Part shown: piece after piece, positions 25,365-35,208 of the stretch | Position numbering within the stretch: position 1 is the first letter of the stretch | Layout: every line of letters begins with the position of its first letter | NCBI GenBank assembly: GCA_963742405.1 | Contig: CAVUMB010000008.1 | Span: 1-64,000 of the forward strand | DNA length: 64,000 nt | Origin: JAGVSR01 sp963742405 | Lineage (GTDB): Bacteria > Pseudomonadota > Alphaproteobacteria > Rhizobiales > Hyphomicrobiaceae | Direction: 5' to 3' | Made by a program: the position numbers and the translations under genes | The notes under the pieces: generated by a model | Seen by the model: only the letters and a program-made list of their open reading frames with translations | Told to the model about the DNA's origin: nothing | Database searches by the model: none

Positions 25365-26384
25365 TCAGTTGCGGCCCTTGTCGACGAGTTTGTTCTTGCC
25401 GATCCAGGGCATCATCGCGCGCAGCTTGGCACCGACTTCCTCGATCTGGTGCGCGTCGTTGTTGCGGCGCGTTGCCTTGAAGCTCGGCTGACCGGCCTTG
25501 CATTCAAGCATCCAGTCGCGCGTGAAGCGACCTGACTGAATATCTTCCAGAACGCGCTTCATCTCGGCCTTCGTTTCGGCGGTGATGATGCGCGGGCCGG
25601 TGACGTATTCGCCAAATTCGGCCGTGTTGGAGATCGAATAATTCATATTGGCGATGCCGCCCTCATAGATGAGGTCGACGATCAGTTTCACTTCGTGCAG
25701 GCATTCGAAGTAGGCCATCTCGGGTGCGTAACCCGCCTCGACGAGCGTCTCGAAACCGGCTCGGATCAGTTCGACGAGACCACCACAGAGCACAGCCTGC
25801 TCACCGAAAAGGTCGGTCTCGCATTCCTCTTTGAACGTCGTCTCGATGACGCCGGAGCGGCCGCCACCGACGCCAGAAGCGTAGGACAGAAAAAGGTCGT
25901 GCGCATTGCCCGACTTGTTCTGATGGATGGCGATGAGACACGGCACGCCGCCGCCTTTCAAATATTCGCCGCGCACCGTGTGGCCGGGGCCTTTCGGCGC
26001 GACCATTCCGACGTCGAGATCTTCGCGCGGCTCGATCAAATTGAAATGCACGTTGAGACCGTGCGCGAACATGAGGGCAGCGCCCTTCTTCATGTTGGCG
26101 TGAAGATGGTCGCGGTAAATGTCGGCCTGCAGTTCGTCGGGCGTCAGCATCATGATGACGTCGGCCCACTTGGCCGCGTCGGCAACGTCCATGACCTTCA
26201 GCCCTTCCTTCTCCGCCTTGGCGGCAGAGGCGGAGCCTTTGCGTAGAGCGATGGCCACGTCCTTGATGCCGCTGTCGCGCAAATTCAGTGCGTGCGCGTG
26301 GCCCTGGCTGCCGTAGCCGACGATAGCGACCTTCTTGGTCTTGATCAGGTTCAGGTCGGCATCACGATCGTAATAGACGCGCAT
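25365..26384 (-). CDS. ilvC: Ketol-acid reductoisomerase
   Basis: Second common step of valine and isoleucine synthesis: NADPH-dependent conversion of acetolactate or acetohydroxybutyrate to the dihydroxy acid. 339 residues, the short class I form. The Rossmann motif VAIVGYGSQGHAHALNLRDS is at the N-terminus, GHTVRGEYLKGGGVPCLIAI in the middle, and the metal-binding helical domain has DLFGEQAVLCGG and YFECLHEVKLIVDL. Complete, start ATG 26384. Same strand as ilvI, ilvN and leuA but separated from ilvN by a lipoprotein gene on the other strand. Confidence 0.97.
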   Translation of the reverse strand: MRVYYDRDADLNLIKTKKVAIVGYGSQGHAHALNLRDSGIKDVAIALRKGSASAAKAEKEGLKVMDVADAAKWADVIMMLTPDELQADIYRDHLHANMKKGAALMFAHGLNVHFNLIEPREDLDVGMVAPKGPGHTVRGEYLKGGGVPCLIAIHQNKSGNAHDLFLSYASGVGGGRSGVIETTFKEECETDLFGEQAVLCGGLVELIRAGFETLVEAGYAPEMAYFECLHEVKLIVDLIYEGGIANMNYSISNTAEFGEYVTGPRIITAETKAEMKRVLEDIQSGRFTRDWMLECKAGQPSFKATRRNNDAHQIEEVGAKLRAMMPWIGKNKLVDKGRN

Positions 26385-26712
26385 GGGCTCTCTCTTGGAT
26401 GGCTCTGGCTAGGATGGCTTTGGCCGTGGGTGGCTCGGCTTTTCTTTAGGACCACAGTCCGTGGCGGCCACGGTCTGCAGGACTGCGGGGCGGGGGCCCT
26501 TGGTGAAATAGGCCCATCCGAATGCGGTCGGACGTTACACGCCCCCTCGCGGCGGCGGCAACGCCTGACGGCGGTGGCCGCCTGCGACATTTGCCGATTT
26601 CGCAGCTTCGCGGCGGATCGACCCGGCCATCCCTTATCGCGCGGTTAACGGAACTGCAACCGGAGTTGCGTTAAGCCTTGCCTCTGAGTTCAGCGATCGA
26701 TGGATTCCAGCC
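26385..26712. other. Intergenic, no gene seen
   Basis: Divergent space between ilvC and the lipoprotein gene, 328 nt. It should carry promoters of both. I see no strong hairpin or clear promoter boxes. Confidence 0.4.
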
Positions 26713-27198
26713 ATGAAGCGTCTGCCAAAGTTTAGGGTGCTTGCGATTGCCGTTGCGGGTCTGGCGCTCGCTGGATGTGGCAGTTCGCAGCCCACAACGC
26801 CAAAGGCGGAAGTTAAACAATTCATCGTTGTCTCGGCCGTCGATTGCGCCGACAACACCGGCCTCGAATTCGAAAAGTGCATCACTCTTCTGGAAAAAGC
26901 GATCGCCGAGCACGATAAGTCGGCCGTGACCTACAAAAAGCTTGCCGCCTGCGAGAAGACCGAAGGCGCGGAGCGATGCGACCGTGTCGGCGAGGATCTC
27001 TATCGGGCGCGCCTGTCGGCGTTCCAGATCACGATGTCGGCCAAGCCAACGGCAATTCCGCTTTATCCCGGCAAGACGGCGACGCCTGGCTTCCGGACCG
27101 CGTCGAACACCGAAATTGCCGCGGACGCTGACACCTTTACCTTCACCAAGAGCGCGGCTGATGCCGCTCACCTGTACGTCGGCAAGAAGAAGGGCTGA
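26713..27198 (+). CDS. DUF1190 (YgiB)-like lipoprotein
   Basis: 161 residues with a lipoprotein signal (LAIAVAGLALAGCGSS, Cys about residue 22). The pattern DCADNTGLEFEKCITLLEKA, then KLAACEKTEGAERC and later GKTATPGF resembles the paired-Cys region of YgiB/DUF1190 proteins, whose function is unknown. The match is by eye and partial, so the family name is tentative. It sits on the plus strand inside the minus-strand ilv region. Confidence 0.6.
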   Translation: MKRLPKFRVLAIAVAGLALAGCGSSQPTTPKAEVKQFIVVSAVDCADNTGLEFEKCITLLEKAIAEHDKSAVTYKKLAACEKTEGAERCDRVGEDLYRARLSAFQITMSAKPTAIPLYPGKTATPGFRTASNTEIAADADTFTFTKSAADAAHLYVGKKKG

Positions 27199-27223
27199 TC
27201 GGCGGGCGCAAAACCGCGGACGG

Positions 27224-27772
27224 CTACATCGCCGCCGCACCACGTCCGATCGCGGCGATACCGGTGCGGCTCACTTCGACAAGCCCGAGTTCCCGCATGA
27301 GTGCGAGGAATGTTTCGATCTTCGATGCCTTGCCGGTAATCTCGAACACGAAATGCTCGGTCGAGGTGTCGACGACCTGAGCGCGGAAGATTTCCGCCAT
27401 ACGCAGAGCTTCAATGCGCTTTTCTCCCTTCCCCGCCACCTTCACCAGCGCCAGTTCGCGTTCGAGTGAAACGCCCTCGCCCGTCAAATCGCGCACGCGA
27501 TGCACCGGCACCAACCGTTCCAACTGATGCTTGATCTGCTCGATCACGGCCGGCGTTCCGCGCGTGACGATGGTGATGCGAGAGACATGCCGTTCGTGTT
27601 CGGTCTCCGTCACTGTGAGACTGTCGATGTTATAACCGCGTGCGGTGAACAGGCCGATGACGCGCGCCAGCACGCCGGGCTCGTTGTCGACAATCACCGA
27701 AAGCGTGCGCGAAACAACTTCCTGCGCGACGCCGGGACCGACGTAATGACTTTGCGGATTGGGGTTGGTCAT
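27224..27772 (-). CDS. ilvN: Acetolactate synthase small (regulatory) subunit
   Basis: 182 residues, the long IlvH-type regulatory subunit: N-terminal ACT domain (VIVDNEPGVLARVIGLFTAR, GYNIDSLTV), then EQIKHQLERLVPVHRVRDLT and a C-terminal domain with KASKIETFLALMRELGLVE. It binds valine and activates the catalytic subunit. ATG 27772 is preferred over a TTG at 27781 that lies inside the stop of the preceding gene. Translational coupling with that gene is likely. Confidence 0.95.
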   Translation of the reverse strand: MTNPNPQSHYVGPGVAQEVVSRTLSVIVDNEPGVLARVIGLFTARGYNIDSLTVTETEHERHVSRITIVTRGTPAVIEQIKHQLERLVPVHRVRDLTGEGVSLERELALVKVAGKGEKRIEALRMAEIFRAQVVDTSTEHFVFEITGKASKIETFLALMRELGLVEVSRTGIAAIGRGAAAM

Positions 27773-27777
27773 TGCGT

Positions 27778-28383
27778 TCAATTCTTCTCTTTGCTCGGGT
27801 CATTGGCGTCGGGTTTAACGGTCACTCCGTCAATCTCGGATGCGGCATTGGGAAAGACGATTTTGAGAAAAACCGGGAAGCCGTGCTTGTCGACCTCCGC
27901 CCGGACCGCTTCGGCTTCGACGGTGCCGACCTTGTATTGGTTGAACGCCGCGACGACGCGCCGGCCCATGGCCTGGGCAATCGCATCGGCGGTCGGCGCT
28001 CCAATTTTCTTTAATTGCTCGGGCGGCAGGCGGCTGTAGATGCGGGTCAGCAGCTTGCTTTCCAGATAGTCCTGCGCGATGCAGCCTTCGAATGCCGCCG
28101 AGTAGTGCGACGCCAGACTGTGGGTGCGGTAGCACGCATCGATGAACTTGATGGCAGCTTCGGCGCCTTTCGTGCGCTGGATAGTGCCGATGCGAACGGC
28201 TGCTTCCTTGATGTTCGCTGTCCGGTCCCACGTGATCGGCGGGCTCGATGGCGAAGTGTCCGGTGCGGTGGCGCCTGGCGCGGGTTGCGCAGGTTCAGTG
28301 GGCGCAGCCGTCTGCGCGTTCGCGTGCGCCGGCAAGGTCGTGGCAAACAGGCAAGCCCATACGGCAGCTGTGCGCGGTCTCAC
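27778..28383 (-). CDS. Secreted hypothetical protein between ilvI and ilvN
   Basis: 201 residues. Signal peptide (about 1-23, ACLFATTLPAHANAQ), a Pro/Ala-rich linker to about 50, then a helical domain with FIDACYRTHSLASHYSAAFE and GCIAQDYLESKLLTRIYSRL. Two Cys may pair. No family recognised. The start overlaps the ilvI stop by 4 nt and its own stop is 5 nt from the ilvN ATG, so it is fixed in the acetolactate synthase operon although nothing links it to that enzyme. Confidence 0.75.
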   Translation of the reverse strand: MRPRTAAVWACLFATTLPAHANAQTAAPTEPAQPAPGATAPDTSPSSPPITWDRTANIKEAAVRIGTIQRTKGAEAAIKFIDACYRTHSLASHYSAAFEGCIAQDYLESKLLTRIYSRLPPEQLKKIGAPTADAIAQAMGRRVVAAFNQYKVGTVEAEAVRAEVDKHGFPVFLKIVFPNAASEIDGVTVKPDANDPSKEKN

Positions 28384-30145
28384 ACCAGCACCTTACCTTC
28401 TTTGCCGATGGCCTTTTCAATCGCTTCTTCACTGGCTTCGCCAAGCAGCATCTCGTTGTGCGCCTTGCCCGATGGGATCATCGGGAAGCAGTTGGCGAGC
28501 TTGGCGACGCGGCAATCGAAGATCGTTGGCACCTTGGTGTTGACCATGTCGAGGATCGCCTCGTCGAGATCGTCCGGGTGCTCGCAGCGCATGCCGCGCC
28601 AGCCGTAGGCTTCCGCGAGCTTGACGAAATCGGGGAGGCTCTCGGTGTAGCTGTGCGACAGGCGGTTGCCATGCAGCAGTTGCTGCCACTGGCGCACCAT
28701 GCCCATGTATTCGTTGTTCAAGATGAACACTTTCACCGGCAGATTGAACTGCACGGCGGTAGAGCATTCCTGAATGTTCATCAGGATCGAGGCGTCGCCG
28801 GCGATGTCGATGACGAGTGACTTGGGATGGGCGAGCTGCGCGCCGATCGCCGCTGGCAGGCCGTAGCCCATCGTTCCCAGGCCGCCGGACGTCATCCAGC
28901 GGTTGGGCTCTTCGAAGTTGTAGTACTGCGCCGCCCACATCTGATGCTGGCCGACTTCCGTCGTGATGTAGGTGTCGCGATCCTTGGTCAGTTGATACAG
29001 ACGCTCGCAGGCATACTGCGGCATGATGACGTCCTTGGCGTGCTTGAAGGACAGCGACTTCTTGGCCCGCCAGCCGTCGATCTGCTTCCACCACGTCTTG
29101 ATGGCCGCTTTGTCGATCTGCGGCGCCTTCTGCTTCCAGACGCGCAGCATCTCTTCAAGCACGTAGGCGCAATCACCGACGATCGGAATGTCGACGCGCA
29201 CGTTCTTATTGATCGAGGACGGATCGATATCGACGTGGATTTTCTTCGAATGCGGGGCGAATGCGTCGAGGCGGCCGGTGATGCGGTCATCGAAGCGGGC
29301 GCCGATATTGATCATTACGTCGCAGTCGTGCATCGCCCAATTGGCTTCATAGGTGCCGTGCATGCCGAGCATGCCGAGCCACTGCTTGTCGGAGGCCGGA
29401 TAGGCGCCAAGCCCCATCAGCGTCGATGTGATCGGATAGCCGGTGAGGCGCACCAGTTCGCGCAGCAGCTGGCTCGCCTTGGGACCAGAATTGATGACGC
29501 CGCCGCCAGTGTAGAAGACGGGGCGCTTGGCTGACGCGATCAGATCGACCGCCTCGGCGACGGGTCCTGCATCCGGCTTCAGCTTCGGGCGGTAGGTTTT
29601 ATGCGGCGACATTCGAGGGGCCGGTGTAGTTGCCCGGCTTGAACTGGATGTCCTTCGGAATGTCGACGACGACGGGTCCGGGACGGCCCGAGCGGGCGAT
29701 GTGGAACGCCTCGTGCAACACGCGCGACAAATCATTCACGTCCTTCACCAGCCAGTTGTGCTTGGTGCAGGGACGCGTGATGCCGACCGTATCGCATTCC
29801 TGAAACGCGTCGTTGCCGATCAGATGAGTCGGCACCTGGCCGGTGATGCAGACGATGCGGGATTGAATCCATCAGCGCGTCGGTCAGGCCCGTCACGGCG
29901 TTGGTGGCGCCGGGTCCGGACGTGACGAGCACGACGCCGACCTTGCCCGTCGAGCGTGCGTAGCCTTCCGCCGCATGCACTGCGCCGCCCTCCTGGCGCA
30001 CCAGGATGTGCTGGACCTTATCCTGCTGGAAAAGCTCGTCGTAGATGGGCAGCACGGCGCCGCCCGGATAGCCGAAGATGTGTTCGACACCCTGGTCGAC
30101 CAGCGCCTTCACCACCATCTCGGCGCCCGTCATCGTGCGTGCCAT
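28380..30145 (-). CDS. ilvI: Acetolactate synthase large subunit, two frame changes
   Basis: Thiamine-diphosphate enzyme joining two pyruvates, or pyruvate and 2-oxobutyrate, in valine, leucine and isoleucine synthesis. Three consecutive frames together read one complete protein of about 588 residues: 30145-29860 (ALVDQGVEHIFGYPGGAVLP with the catalytic Glu in LVRQEGGAVHAAEGYAR), 29855-29610 (QVPTHLIGNDAFQECDTVGI) and 29610-28380 (GLGTMGYGLPAAIGAQLAH, then GDASILMNIQECSTAVQFNL for ThDP and Mg). The first change looks like one inserted base in TCCCGCATCG, the second like one lost base near 29610. Since valine prototrophy needs it, sequencing error is likelier than loss. Confidence 0.92.
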
Positions 30146-30273
30146 CGTCGTGCCTCTCATGCGCAATGCCCTTGAACGGGTCGGAAGTTCCGTCGGTCAA
30201 ACTAGTGACCCAGAATGCCCGGTCAAGGTAAGCGATTAATAAACGCGACGATTTGAACCTTTTCACATTCCAT

Positions 30274-31156
30274 TTATTGCGTTGAAGCGACCATCCACGA
30301 CTTCATATTGCCAGATATCCAGGTAGCCTGCCGTTTGATGTAGCGCCGCGTCTCGGCCTTGGCCTCCTCGACGGCGTCATCGAGTTGCATCTGACCAGTC
30401 AAGTGCGCCATCAGCGGGCGCAGTCCCAGCGCCCGCATTCCGGGTAGTGCCGGATCGAGATCGAGCCCGGCGATGCGGGCGGTTTCTTCCAGCGCGCCCT
30501 GCTGCATCATGCGGTCAAACCGGGCGTCGCTGCGGTCATGAAGTTCGGCGCGGTCGGGCATGACAACAAGGCGTTCGGTGTCATCGGGCTTCAGGACAGA
30601 GTTGCCGGGTTCCTTTTGCCATTCCCACAGCGGGCGGCCGGTGGCGTCGAACACCTCCAGCGCTCGCACGATGCGTTGTGGATCGGTTGGCGCTCAGCCG
30701 CGCCGCCGTGCCGGGGTCAAGATCGGCCAGCTTGCGATGCAGCTTTGCAGGTCCGAGCCGGTCGGCTTCGGCCCGCCAGTGCTCGCGGATCGCAGGCGGA
30801 ATTGGCGGGATCGGCGAGAGACCCTCGAGCAGCGCTTTCATGTAGAGGCCGGTACCACCAACGAAGATGGGCAGACCGCCGGCGGCGCTGAGTTCGGCCA
30901 GTACCGCTTCGGCTTCGCGGACGAAGCGGCCGACGGAGTAGCCCTCGCGCATCGGAACGTGGCCGTAGAGACGGTGCGGGATCTCCGCCATGTCAGCCGG
31001 CGAGGGACGGGCGGAGAGGATCTTCAGCTCCTCGTAAACCTGCATGCTGTCGGCGTTGATGATCACACCGCCGCGTTCACGCGCCAGCCGCAAGGCAAGA
31101 GCCGATTTGCCGCTCGCAGTCGGGCCGGCAATCAGGATGGGTCGCAATTGGGTCAT
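30274..31156 (-). CDS. miaA: tRNA dimethylallyltransferase, one frame change
   Basis: Adds a dimethylallyl group to A37 of tRNAs reading U-starting codons. The N-terminal part from ATG 31156 has the P-loop LIAGPTASGKSALALRLA, DSMQVYEELKILSARPSP and VGGTGLYMKALLEGLSP. At 30690 the frame shifts by an apparent extra C (AACCGATCCACAACGC where AACGATCCACAACGC gives NDPQR). The rest (IVRALEVFDATGRPLWEWQK) runs to TGA 30274. Joined length about 293 residues, normal. It precedes ilvI on the same strand, a neighbourhood common in Rhizobiales. Confidence 0.92.
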
Positions 31157-31334
31157 GGCCCTCCATAGCCGAGGGTCGCGGGACGCGCCACAGGTGCTTC
31201 TGCCTTCCTGTTCAATCGCGCCGATGCCGCAGACGTTCATTCACGTTCTCGGCGTTGCGATCTCGGCTGTAGGCCGCTTTGCCGTTGACGAGGGATAACG
31301 ATATGGTGCGCGAAGAGTTGTAGGGAGACGGCAC

Positions 31335-32344
31335 GTGGGGGATATCAGTCTACTGCTGGGCGGGCTCGTACTGCTCGTGATTGGTGGGGAATTGCTGGTA
31401 CGCGGTGCGGTCGCCGTCGCCGAGCGGTTCGGGATGTCGCCGCTTCTTATCGGGTTGACGCTCGTCGGCTTCGGCACCTCGACACCCGAACTCGTCACCA
31501 GTGTTCAGGCTGCGCTGGCCGGCTCTCCCGGCATCGCGGTCGGCAACATCGTTGGTTCCAACATCGCCAATGTCCTACTCATACTCGGTCTGTCAGCAAT
31601 AATCACGCCTATCGCCGTTCTATCGAATGCGTTGCGCCGCGATGGCCTAGTCGTCGTTGCGACCGCGCTTTGCTGACGATCATCGCGTACACCCATGCCC
31701 TCGACCGTGTGGCGGGTTTCATTTTCGTCGGTTTGCTCGTTGCCTACATCTATTATGCTTACCGACAGGAGACAACACCGGCGGCGCTGTCCGACGGTCA
31801 CACGTCCGCGTTCGAAAAAGCCGAAGCCTACGACGAACTGCACGACGGCCCCATCCGACATCAGGCTGCAGCCAAATCCTGGGTCGGACGCGTCCGGCCC
31901 GGTCATCCCGCTCGTCATGGCACTCGGCGGGCTCGGCCATCGTCGTTGTCGGCGGCAAGCTGCTCGTCGATGGTGCGATCGGCATCGCCCGCTCCTACGG
32001 CATGTCGGAAACCGTGATCGGCCTCACCATCGTCGCCGTCGGCACGTCGATGCCGGAATTCGTCACGTCCGTCGTCGCCGCCATCCGCAAGCACGGCGAT
32101 GTCGCGCTCGGCAACATCATGGGCTCCAACATCTACAACATCCTTGGCATCGGCGGCGTGACCGGACTTCTCTCTCCGACCGATATTCCGCGCGAAATCG
32201 CAACCTTCGATAACTTCGTCATGCTTGCCGCCAGCGCCGCCGATGTTCGCGGTCGCCTGGAGCGGCTATCGCATCAGCCGCCTCGAAGGGACCGCCCTCC
32301 TCGCCGGCTACATCGCCTACGTTTACGTCCTGCTGCCGAAGTAA
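31335..32344 (+). CDS. CaCA-type sodium/calcium antiporter, three frame changes
   Basis: YrbG-like cation/calcium exchanger of the inner membrane, usually about 320-340 residues. GTG 31335 follows a GGGAG ribosome site. The first alpha repeat is GTSTPELVTSVQAALAG with GNIVGSNIANVLLILG (about 31470-31595) and the second is GTSMPEFVTSVVAAIRKHG with GNIMGSNIYNILGIGG (about 32040-32160). The acidic pore residues (PE) are kept in both. Frames switch near 31670, 31900 and 32240; the last piece reads WSGYRISRLEGTALLAGYIA to TAA 32342. Joined it is a full-length transporter. Confidence 0.85.
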
Positions 32345-32399
32345 CCGTCCCACGTCGCCCGCAATCACGCGCGCAACGCAACATCCGCGCGCCTGCACC

Positions 32400-32858
32400 T
32401 CAGGCCTCCACTTGCCCACGCCCGGCCGATCGCCAGGCACGCGCGTCTTCACCATGCGGCCGTACCGCCACACCCACGAGGCACGGATCTGCGGCGAACA
32501 GGCGATCCTTCCACGGCATGAACCGGTGTACGCGCGCGCAAACCACGCGAATTTGCATCAGCGCCGGTCGCGTCAGCATGAACAGCCGCGCGACGAGCGC
32601 CGTCGATGCGATCTTCGCGCCGATGAACAGGCCCGTCGCCGTCGCGAACTCTCGTTCGCCAGCAGCCATACGGCGAGCAGCTTCAACGGGAAACAGGACG
32701 CCGTCGGCAGCGCGAACACGAACAGCGCCGCGTACGGCGGCAAGGCCGCAGATGCGCGCTTCAAGTTCGGCGACGATGCGAAAGCGCGCGAGCCACGCAA
32801 GCGCCTCCGACAGTGGCTTCCAACCCCACTCCTCGAATAGGAGAATGAGGGCGGCCAT
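32400..32858 (-). pseudogene. Conserved membrane protein, several frame changes
   Basis: From ATG 32858 the frame reads MAALILLFEEWGWKPLSEAL and ARFRIVAELEARICGL, then in another frame LPPYAALFVFALPTASCFPL and KLLAVWLLAN, then TGLFIGAKIASTALVARLFM and LTRPALMQI, and finally FMPWKDRLFA with VWRYGRMVK in a third frame. This resembles an uncharacterised family of proteobacterial inner-membrane proteins with two to three helices. At least three frame changes; the end near 32400 is uncertain. The density of changes fits the error-rich stretch 29.6-35 kb. Confidence 0.6.
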
Positions 32859-32999
32859 AAGACCTGCAATGCGATGACCAGCACCGGCCTCAATGCGGAC
32901 CAGCGAGCAGGCCAGCCACGCGCAGACCGGCGAACACGAGCCGCGCCGCCTGTCCCAGATCCGTTGCTGAGTTGTGCCAGCATGCCCGCCGCCTGCGCC

Positions 33000-35016
33000 T
33001 CGACTTCCGGCAAGCGTAGCAGAAAGCCCTTCAGCACGCGGGTTAAAGCGCCCAATGGATTTTGGCAGCACCACGTCACCCGCCCGCAGCGCGCCGGCCC
33101 GCTCGGCTTCTTCGAGCGCCAGCGCCAATTCCTCGCGCGCTTTCTCCGCCTGACGCTGCCGGCTCCACAGGCTCGCATAAAGCCCGTCCTTGGCGATCAG
33201 TTCGGCGTGCGTGCCCTGCTCGACGAGTTCACCCTTGTCCAGCACGATGATGTTGTCTGCATGCACGATCGTCGACAGCCGGTGCGCGATCACGAGCGTG
33301 GTGCGATCGCTTCGTGGCCCGATCGAGCGCATCCTGGATCTCCTTCTCCGTATGACTGTCGAGCGCGCTTGTCGCTTCGTCGAGCATCAGGATGGGCGGC
33401 CCCTTCAGTAGCGTGCGCGCAATTGCAACGCGCTGCTTCTCGCCGCCCGACAGCTTCAACCCACGCTCGCCGACCATCGTCTTGATAGCCCTGCGGCAGC
33501 GTCTTCACGAACTCGTCGATCTGGGCGAGCCTGGCTGCCGCGATGACGTCATCGTCGGACGCGTCGGGGCGGCCATAGCGGATGTTGTAGAGGATCGTAT
33601 CGTTGAACAGCACGGTGTCCTGCGGCACGACGCCGATCGCGGCACGCAGCGACTTCTGCGTCACGTCGCGAATATCCTGGCCGTCAATGGTCACTGCCGG
33701 CCGGACTGAATGTCGTAGAAGCGGAACAGAATGCGCGAAATCGTCGATTTGCCGGCGCCCGACGGGCCGACGATGGCGACCATCTTGCCAGCCGGCACCT
33801 CAAACGAGACGTTCTTCAGAATCTGGCGATCGCGCTCGTAGGCGAAGGAGACGTTCTCGAACCGGATCTGGCCTTCGAGTCACGCGCAGCGGCTTGGCGC
33901 CGGGCTTATCCTTGACTTCCGCCTCTTCGCCCAAAAGCGCAGAACATCGTCTCCAGATCGACCAACCCCTGTTTGATTTCGCGATAGACCATGCCCATGA
34001 AGTTCAGCGGCATATAAAGCTGGATCATCATCGCATTGATCATCACGAAATCGCCGAGGCTGTGCGTGCCGGCAATGACGCCACGAGCGGCCAGCCACAT
34101 CACGAGCGTCATGCCGATCGTGAAGATCAGCGCCTGCCCTGTGTTGAGGTACGCCGAGCGAGGCATACGTCTTCACCGCTGCCTTCTCGTAGCGCTGCAT
34201 GGCTACGTCGAAACGGCGGCTCTCGACATCTTCGTTGCCGAAGTATTTAACCGTCTCGAAATTCAACAGGCTGTCGATCGCCTTCGTGTTGGCATCGGTG
34301 TCACTATCGTTCATCTCGCGCCGGATCGCGATGCGCTTCTCGGAGGCGGCGAACGTGAACCACATGTAGGCGAGGATGGTCACGAGCAGAATGATCACGT
34401 AACCGAAATTGAAATAGATAGGTCAGCAGGGCGCAGACGAGAAGCAACTCGAGCGCGGTCGGCGCAAGCTGCAAAATGCCCATGCGCAAAATCAGGTCGA
34501 CGCCGCGCGTGCCGCGCTCGATCACTCGCGAAAGACCGCCTGTGCGCCGTTCCAGATGGAAACGCAGGGACAAGCGATGCAGATGCTCGAAGGTGCGATT
34601 GTTGAGCGAGCGCACCGCATGCTGCCCGACCTTGGTGAAAAGAATGTCGCGAATCTGGTTCAAGTCCCATCGCGACGACGCGGCCGACACCGTAGGCGAG
34701 AATGAGCAGTCGACGCGCCGATGGCCAGATGACCGGCGCCCAGCGTGTTCGGATTAGGCGCGTCGGCCGTCAGCCAGTCGGTGGTGTACTTGAAGATGAC
34801 AGGAATTGCGATCGTGACCAGCTTGGCGACGACGAGCATGACAAAGGCCAGCGCCACGTTGAGGCGCAGATCCGGGCGCCCCTCCGGCCAGATGAATGGC
34901 AGCAGTCCTTTGAAAACCGTCCAATGATCCGCGTTCGAAGATAGCCCGAGAAGATTGGGGCTTTCGGCCTTGGCCGTCGGCGGAGCCACGCGCGGTGTCG
35001 TGATCGGGGCATTCAT
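33000..35016 (-). pseudogene. Atm1/ABCB-like ABC exporter, at least seven frame changes
   Basis: Half-size ABC exporter with fused membrane and ATPase domains, related to Atm1, which exports glutathione-linked or metal-linked compounds. ATG 35016 starts MNAPITTPRV; NADHWTVFKGLLPFIWPEGR and two helices follow. Further pieces in order: TFEHLHRLSLRFHLERRTGG (34.6 kb), LLNFETVKYFGNEDVESRRF (34.25 kb), GDFVMINAMMIQLYMPLNFM (34.05 kb), Walker A GPSGAGKSTISRILFRFYD (33.75 kb), Q-loop region IGVVPQDTVLFNDTILYNIR (33.62 kb), signature LSGGEKQRVAIARTLLKG with Walker B ILMLDEATSALD (33.43 kb), and H-loop LVIAHRLSTIVHAD (33.28 kb). YFGNE and the whole order fit Atm1-like proteins. The 3' end is unclear (about 33.0 kb). 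Read errors are probable. Confidence 0.85.
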
Positions 35017-35208
35017 TCTTTCAGCGGCCTTGAGATTATCATTGTTGATGTGTCGGGGTTGATGTGTCGGACAAGCTCGCCGCTCACGTGGAGCGCGCTG
35101 GCCGATTGCGGAGGACCTTAACGGCGGCGTCCACGGACTTCCACCTGTCATATGGTGGCGCGGCAATTACCCACCAACCACCGCCGCTTGACGGCGCTCC
35201 GGATACGG

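Noticed and set aside
30018..30266. Leader peptide before ilvI
   Set aside because: The short frame has few branched-chain residues and no terminator-antiterminator pattern, and it runs into ilvI.
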